64,000 nt of DNA. Source: Candidatus Synoicihabitans palmerolidicus. Its GTDB lineage: Bacteria > Verrucomicrobiota > Verrucomicrobiia > Opitutales > Opitutaceae. Made by a program: the position numbers and the translations under genes. The notes below the pieces were generated by a model. The model saw only the letters and a program-made list of their open reading frames with translations, was not told where the DNA came from and made no database searches. Each line of letters opens with the position of its first letter. Within the stretch, counting starts at the first letter, position 1. This document shows, in pieces, positions 59,287-64,000 of this stretch. The stretch lies in contig JAGGDC010000001.1 in the NCBI GenBank assembly GCA_020809425.1, positions 744,001 to 808,000 of the forward strand, given 5' to 3'.

Positions 59287-60625
59287 TCAGCTCACTTTTA
59301 GGTCCCGCGGTAGTTCGATGACGACGAGGAGTCCGCCGGTTTCGCGGGTGGCCAGATGGAGTCTCCCTCCGTGGGTTCGCACCACGCGTTCAACGATGGC
59401 CAATCCCAGCCCGGCGCCCGACTCCGAGCGGGAAGCGTTTTCGCGGGCGAAGGGTTTGATGAAATCGGCAGGGTCTCCGCTTCTGATTCCCTGCCCATGG
59501 TCTGCGACAGTGATTTTAGCCATCGCTCCGTCCTCCTCGGTTTCTACTTCGCTATCGATTCGTCCATAACGCACGGCGTTGTTGCCGAGGTTTGATCCCA
59601 CGCGGAACATGGCCCGTTTGCGAAAGGCAAACGGGGCGACAGGACCGAGCGAGAGCCGCAGGGGAATGCCCCGGGAGCGGTAGCGTTCGCATACCTCTTC
59701 GACCAACGCGTTCAAGTCGCCGACGGTGGCAGGTTCCTCCGAACCATCTCGGGCGTAGTCCAGAAATTGGTTCAGGATAGCGTCCATGTCTTCGATGTCT
59801 CGAACCATGCCCGTCGCCACTTCCGAGTCTGCTTGCGTCGCCGCGAGTTCCACCGCGATGCGGAGATGGGTGAGGGGGGTCTTTATATCGTGGGAGATGC
59901 CGGCCAGCATGATCCGGCGTTCGTCATCGAGCTTCTGGAGATTGGTTGGCATCTGGTTGAAACCCCGACTGAGATCCCTGACCTCCAACGCTCCGGTTTC
60001 CTCCAAGACCACGGGTGGTTCGCCCCGGCCGACGGCCTTGGCAGCTGCCGTGACGGTGCGCAGCTGCCGCGTGAGTCGAAACACAAGCAAGTAGGCACCG
60101 GCCGATCGTCATCGCCAGTCCGGTCCCCACCGTGGCCAGGAGGAAAGCCGGACCCGCCGGCTCAATCTTCGGCACGACGAGTCAGTAGAGTTTCCCCTCC
60201 GCCAGAAATCGAACCCAGATGAAGCTTTCGTTGCGGAAGAACCCCCAAAAGGGTTCGCCGAGTTCCTCATGAATAAGCACCTCCGGGCCGAACCGGCCTC
60301 GGAGAGTGGCGACCACCTCTTCAACGATGCTATTTTCGTCCGCCTGAAAGTCCGGCTTGGGCACCGAGTCTGGCACGATCTTTGAGTTATCCAGATGCGC
60401 CAGAGGGATCGGTTCCGTGGGTGGGGTGCCGATGTTTTCGGTATAGGATTCCACGGAGTTCTCCGCCAAGGTGAGCGTGGCGCTCAGATATTCCTCAAAG
60501 GACTGTGTCAGGGGTTGGAAGAAGAAGATGGCGCCCCCCACGATCCAGACGACTTGGCCGATCAGCATCATTACCACCAAATAGAGGGCCGTTTGACCAA
60601 GGAGCGTGCGGGGCATCCGTTTCAT
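59287..60625 (-). pseudogene. EnvZ-type sensor histidine kinase, interrupted
   Basis: This is a ~445-residue inner-membrane kinase with one helix at the N-terminus (LYLVVMMLIGQVVWIVGG), a periplasmic domain and a second helix (PAFLLATVGTGLAMTIG). A HAMP region (LTRQLRTVTAAAKAVGRGE) and kinase core follow: H-box GISHDIKTPLTHLR, N-box SNLGNNAVRYG, G1 VADHGQGI and G2 SGAGLGLAIVERVVRTHGG. A TGA at 60182-60184 falls on an expected Trp after LY, and a frame break lies near 60085-60110. The start overlaps the stop of the OmpR-type gene (ATGA), so they form a two-component operon. Confidence 0.85.
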
Positions 60626-61347
60626 GGCGAGGCGTCGTCTGGCACAAAAACGTAACCCACGCCCCACACGGTTTGCAGGTATCTCGGCTCCGCGCCCTTT
60701 TCTTCGATCAATTTTCGCAGCCGGGAGATTTGTACGTCCATGCTGCGGTCGAAGACACCGTGGTCTTTGCCCCGGGCGAGCTCCATCAATTTGTCGCGCG
60801 AGAGTGCATGACCGGCGTGGGTGACCCAGGCTTCCAGCACGGCGAATTCTCCGGTCGTGAGCGCATGCGTCTTGCCCGCTCGTTTGAAAACGCGCGAGGC
60901 GAGGTTGAGCTCACACCGTCCGAACCGGAGGGTGGCACCGTTGGGCGCGGGTGCGCCCGGGGCAGAGGCGGGCTGGCGGCGACGCAGGACCGCCTTGATG
61001 CGGGCCAACAGTTCGCGGGGGTTGAATGGTTTGGGCAAATAATCCTCGGCGCCGATTTCCAGCCCTACGATACGATCCACGTCGTCCCCTTTGGCCGTGA
61101 GCATGATGATCGGCACTTCCTCGCCTTCGTGGCGTAGCCGACGGCAGATCGAAAGCCCGTCTTCGCCTGGCAACATGAGATCCAAAATGATCAATTTGAT
61201 CGGGTGGGTCGAAAGGATTTCCGTAACCCGTCGACCATCGATGGTGGTCTTCACCGAGAACCCGTTATCCTTGAGATAACGTTCCAGCAGCTGGCACGTG
61301 CGCACGTCGTCGTCGACGATGAGGATATGAGACGGCGGCGCTGGCAT
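60622..61347 (-). CDS. OmpR-type response regulator
   Basis: This is an intact 241-residue regulator. The receiver has the acidic pair in ILIVDDDVRTCQLLERYL, phosphoacceptor Asp in KLIILDLMLPGEDGL, and Lys in GAEDYLPKPFNPREL. The winged-helix C-terminus is HALTTGEFAVLEAWVTHAGH, then RSMDVQISRLRKLIEE and TVWGVGYVF. The start MPAPPSHILIVDDD at 61347 is preferred over an upstream in-frame ATG. It is upstream of and overlaps the EnvZ-type kinase gene, its likely partner. A porin-type or envelope regulon is an analogy only. Confidence 0.92.
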   Translation of the reverse strand: MPAPPSHILIVDDDVRTCQLLERYLKDNGFSVKTTIDGRRVTEILSTHPIKLIILDLMLPGEDGLSICRRLRHEGEEVPIIMLTAKGDDVDRIVGLEIGAEDYLPKPFNPRELLARIKAVLRRRQPASAPGAPAPNGATLRFGRCELNLASRVFKRAGKTHALTTGEFAVLEAWVTHAGHALSRDKLMELARGKDHGVFDRSMDVQISRLRKLIEEKGAEPRYLQTVWGVGYVFVPDDASP

Positions 61348-61615
61348 GGCGAAGGTTGTAGCGGTCTTGTTCCCTAATTGGGAGCCGGGAAAGTGTAACA
61401 ATGTGTTTCCGCGTCCGCTGATCGAAACACTCATTTACACTCTCGGGCGAGACAAGCGGGGCTCCTGCATGGGAGCGTTGGATCGTGTTACTTGGACAAC
61501 CTTTTCATTTTTCCCTTTCGCTGGACGCCGGCTCTCCGTCCGTGGTCGCGTGGTCGATTGCGTCTCCGGTGGCCGTCCTGTCGGGCTTCGGTGAGGCGTG
61601 GAACCCTTTTCGTTG

Positions 61616-62402
61616 ATGAACGCTTTCCTTGTAATCCGTCTGCTGGGTCGAGCGGTGGTCAGCGCGCTTTCGGTCGTGGGCGATTTTACGCTTTTCCCGC
61701 CGGCTCGGTGACCAGCTGGCGGGAGGGCCGGGGGATGCGGCAACGCTGGATCCGCGCCCTCCATGAGCAAGGCGTGCGCTGCCCGTGGTGCTGGTGGTGG
61801 GCCTGTTTACCGGTTTGGTGCTCGGGTTGCAGGGGTATAACGTGCTGTCGCGCTATGGCTCCCAGAGCACCCGCGGCACCCTGGTTTCGCTCACCCTGGT
61901 GCGCGAACTCGGCCCGGTGCTCGCGGCGCTCATGATCGTAGCTCAGGCCGGTTCGGCGCTCGCGGCCGAACTGGGACTGCAACGCAATAGCGAGCAAATC
62001 GATAGCCTCTCCACGATGGGCATAAATTCACTCGGCTACTTCATCACGCCGCACCTGTTTGCCGCCGTCGTGGCCTTCCCGATTCTTACGGTGTTTTTCT
62101 CCTTGGTTGGCATCGGCGGCGGGTATCTCTCCGGCTCGGTTTTGCTCGGTCTGGACGGCGGCATCTATTGGTCGGCGGTTCAGCACGCCATTCAGCCGGC
62201 CGATGTGTTGGAATGCCTGCTCAAGGCGCTGGTTTTTGGAGGGATGGCCATCGCGATCTGCGCCCACAGCGGCTTCACCACTCAACATCGGGTCGACGCC
62301 GCGGGCGCTCGCGCCGTCAGCGCCGCGACCACGCGAGGCGTTGTGCGGGTGAGCATCGCCGTGCTCGTGGCCGATTACTTTATCCCTGCCCTGCTCTCAT
62401 GA
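61616..62402 (+). pseudogene. mlaE: MlaE-type phospholipid ABC transporter permease, N-terminal frameshift
   Basis: This is the membrane permease of an Mla-type ABC system that moves phospholipids between the inner and outer membranes. The intact part contains LVVGLFTGLVLGLQGYNVLS, RELGPVLAALMIVAQAGSAL, GTMxIxEQIDALxTMG-like NSEQIDSLSTMGINSLGYF, and VFGGMAIAICAHSGF. The N-terminus (NAFLVIRLLGRAVVSALSVV) is in another frame, with one or more breaks between 61700 and 61790. It overlaps mlaF by ATGA. First gene of a four-gene operon on the plus strand; divergent to the OmpR-type gene. Confidence 0.85.
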
Positions 62403-63196
62403 CGACCACACCTATCCTCGATGTGAGCGGCTTGCGCAAACTCTTCAACGGCCACGTCGTGCCCGACTCCGTCGATCTCACGGTGCCACCGAGCTCGGTG
62501 GTCTCGGTGCTCGGCCGCAGTGGCACCGGCAAGTCGGTCCTGCTGAAGTGCCTCACCGGCCTGTTGATGCCGGATGCGGGCGAGGTGCGTTTTGCGGGAC
62601 GCCGGCTGGGCTCGACGTCGGAGTCCTACGCTGATTTCCGCCGCCGCAGCCGTTTTCTGTTCCAAGGCAACGCCCTCTTCGACGCGCTCAACGCGCTGGA
62701 AAATGTGGCGCTGCCGCTGGAGCAAACGACGACCATCTCGGCCCTCGAGATCACACAGCGGGCGCGCGCCGCCCTCCGTCGGCTCGGCCTCGGCCTGTCG
62801 GAAAACGAGTATCCCGGTCAGATGTCCGGCGGCATGCAAAAACGCCTCGCCTTGGCGCGAGCGCTGGTGAGCGTGCCGGAGCTCGTGCTGTTTGACGAGC
62901 CCACGGCTGGACTCGATCCGTTGACGCGCAACGCCGTGTTTGCTATGATCGCCCGGCAGAGCCGCGAGTCGGGTTTCACCGCGGTCATTGTCACGCACGA
63001 TGTGCTCGAAGCGCTGGCCGTGAGCGATCACATCGCGTTGCTCGATCAGGGGCGCGTGCGTTTCCAAGGCACTCCGGCCCAATTCCTCACCACGGACACA
63101 CCGCAGGTGCAAACGCTCCGCCAAAATACGGCAGGTCTCTCGGCTCCGCTGACGGTCGCCCATCGTCATGAGACGGCCTCTCAACATTCTCTATGA
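62399..63196 (+). CDS. mlaF: MlaF-type phospholipid ABC transporter ATPase
   Basis: This is an intact 265-residue cytoplasmic ATPase. Walker A is LGRSGTGKSVLLKCLTG, the Q-loop is RFLFQGNALFDALNALENV, the signature is MSGGMQKRLALARALVS, Walker B is LVLFDEPTAGLDPLTRN, and the switch His is VIVTHDVLEAL. The sequence FQGNALFDALN after the Q-loop is typical of the MlaF group. The start overlaps the mlaE stop (ATGA), and its stop overlaps the mlaD ATG, so the genes are translationally coupled. Confidence 0.93.
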   Translation: MTTTPILDVSGLRKLFNGHVVPDSVDLTVPPSSVVSVLGRSGTGKSVLLKCLTGLLMPDAGEVRFAGRRLGSTSESYADFRRRSRFLFQGNALFDALNALENVALPLEQTTTISALEITQRARAALRRLGLGLSENEYPGQMSGGMQKRLALARALVSVPELVLFDEPTAGLDPLTRNAVFAMIARQSRESGFTAVIVTHDVLEALAVSDHIALLDQGRVRFQGTPAQFLTTDTPQVQTLRQNTAGLSAPLTVAHRHETASQHSL

Positions 63197-63690
63197 CGAA
63201 CTCAACGAAACTCGAATTCTCGGTTGGCTCCTTTGTGTTGATCGACCTGATCGTCGTGGCGGGTTTTGCCCTCAAAAGCAGTACCGGTCGCTTGTGGGCC
63301 GGCTTAACTTACCCGTTGACGGTCTATTTTTAGAACGCGAGCGGGCTCAAGTCGGGCAGCCAGATCTTGGGCGCCGGGGTGACCGTAGGCCGGGTGAGCG
63401 GAGTCACGCTCAATGCGAACTGCGCCGCTCTGGTTGAGCTTCAAGTGCGCGAGGACGTGGCTCTGCCCGCAGACACCATCGCCTCGATCCGGACGATGAG
63501 TCTGATCGGCGACAAATTCCTCGCGCTGCAGCCCGGAGCCGACGATCGCCTGCTCGCCTCAGGCGACACGATCACCGACACGGAGGCCGCGGTGGATATA
63601 GAATCCTTGCTCAGTCGCTTCGCTTTTGGGCAAGCCACGCCCACGCCCACTTCTGTTGAAAAAGGAACGCCTTTGCCCGCCCGTGGACGT
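63193..63690 (+). pseudogene. mlaD: MlaD-type MCE-domain protein with amber codon; end runs into mlaC
   Basis: This is the MCE substrate-binding protein of the Mla system: an N-terminal helix (GSFVLIDLIVVAGFAL) and an MCE fold (LTVYF, TAG, NASGLKSGSQILGAGVTVG, RTMSLIGDKFLALQPG). The TAG at 63331-63333 lies at a likely Glu or Asp before NASGLK. The frame stays open past the family's usual end (ESLLSRFAFG) into mlaC-like sequence, so the end at ~63690 is a guess: either a frame break or a fusion lies there. Its start overlaps mlaF. Confidence 0.8.
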
Positions 63691-63699
63691 TTCCACGCT

Positions 63700-64000
63700 T
63701 CTTCTTTCTTCTTTAGATCGTCGCAGGTACCGTCGCGCCGCTATGCGCGGCGGCCCGACGATGCTCCCGCCGTCGTGCTGCAAGGCGCCCTCGAAGAGAT
63801 GCTCGAAACCGCCTACGTCGGAACCGAGTCACTTTCCCTCGAGGCGCGGGCCGACAAGATTGCTTCCATCCTCGAGCGATGCGTCGACGCCGAATCGATC
63901 ACTCGCCGCGCCATCGGTCCGGGCTGGCGTCAATTCTCCGTCTCCGAGCGCGAACGTGCGACCACGCTCTTTTTTGCGCTCGTCGTGCGCACCTACGCGT
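63700..64000 (+). CDS. mlaC: MlaC-type phospholipid-binding protein, partial (right edge)
   Basis: The last ~300 bp encode an MlaC/Ttg2D-type sequence: VVLQGALEEMLETAYVG, then KIASILERCVDAESITRRAI, GPGWRQFSVSERERATTLFF and ALVVRTYA, the start of the family's central helices. It is in the same frame as mlaD and the boundary is unclear; a signal peptide is not recognisable, perhaps because of a frame break near 63700-63750. MlaC ferries lipid across the periplasm. It is the fourth gene of the operon and continues outside the window. Confidence 0.75.

Noticed and set aside
1-64000. Stop codon reassignment (TAG or TGA read as Trp)
   Set aside because: Several TAG and TGA codons fall on expected Trp, but others fall on Ser, Glu, Lys or Gly, TAA is hit too, and clean genes end in all three stops. 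Nonsense changes or errors explain it better.

Overview
The window most likely comes from a member of the Verrucomicrobiota, probably an Opitutaceae-like bacterium. This is an inference from gene content: a DUF4338/ISAs1 fused transposase, a bacterial SET-domain protein, a deoxyhypusine-synthase-like enzyme, XylR-type regulation, many hybrid histidine kinases, and high-GC coding DNA. No rRNA or tRNA gene was seen, so nothing in the window fixes the taxonomy directly.

Layout. 1-11 kb: a sensor kinase running off the left edge, a secreted M14 zinc peptidase, two carriers (AEC and EamA), a LysM/coiled-coil envelope protein, a MATE exporter, a DUF167 protein and a PLP enzyme. 11-22.5 kb: a receiver-kinase; the overlapping cluster xth / SET protein / small ORF / pncC / plsC-like / YiiX-like; then a SYLF lipoprotein-like gene, a small metallopeptidase, a duplicated-domain secreted protein, a BaiN-type flavoprotein, a second AEC carrier and a TerC protein. 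22.5-27.5 kb: a damaged sugar-type locus (truncated MFS gene, IS1380-type element, Gfo/Idh/MocA oxidoreductase and a divergent XylR-type regulator). 27.5-37.6 kb: glycogen synthase plus a relic of a second copy, a HAD phosphatase, hibernation factor, tex, thymidine phosphorylase and an ABC-F ATPase. 38.0-40.0 kb: an ISAs1-type element with clear inverted repeats. 40-50.4 kb: an EamA carrier, two giant hybrid histidine kinases flanking a deoxyhypusine-synthase-like gene, and a stand-alone response regulator. 50.7-55.5 kb: intact nrdB and nrdA. 55.7-57.4 kb: a higBA toxin-antitoxin pair followed by an IS630-type element. 57.6-64 kb: an aldo/keto reductase with a divergent ArsR-type regulator and paired operators, an OmpR/EnvZ-type pair, and an mlaEFDC-type lipid transport operon running off the right edge.

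The most striking property is the condition of the genes. About thirty coding regions that are otherwise well conserved carry single-base frameshifts (often in G runs) or single nonsense codons, and at least four seem to have lost an internal block. About twenty genes are clean, including the longest in the window (nrdA, 1083 codons). Sequence or assembly error with uneven coverage is the simplest explanation, and real decay cannot be excluded. Interrupted genes are given as one feature each, with the break positions. Functions assigned to them describe the ancestral or corrected gene.

Other structure worth following: four copies of a near-perfect palindrome (TTTGT-M-ACGTA / TACGT-K-ACAAA) in 12.5 kb with symmetric base changes; two identical 18-bp dyads between the aldo/keto reductase and its divergent regulator; a heptanucleotide tandem repeat at the 5' end of tex; and a by-eye change from G-rich to C-rich on the plus strand close to 50.5 kb.
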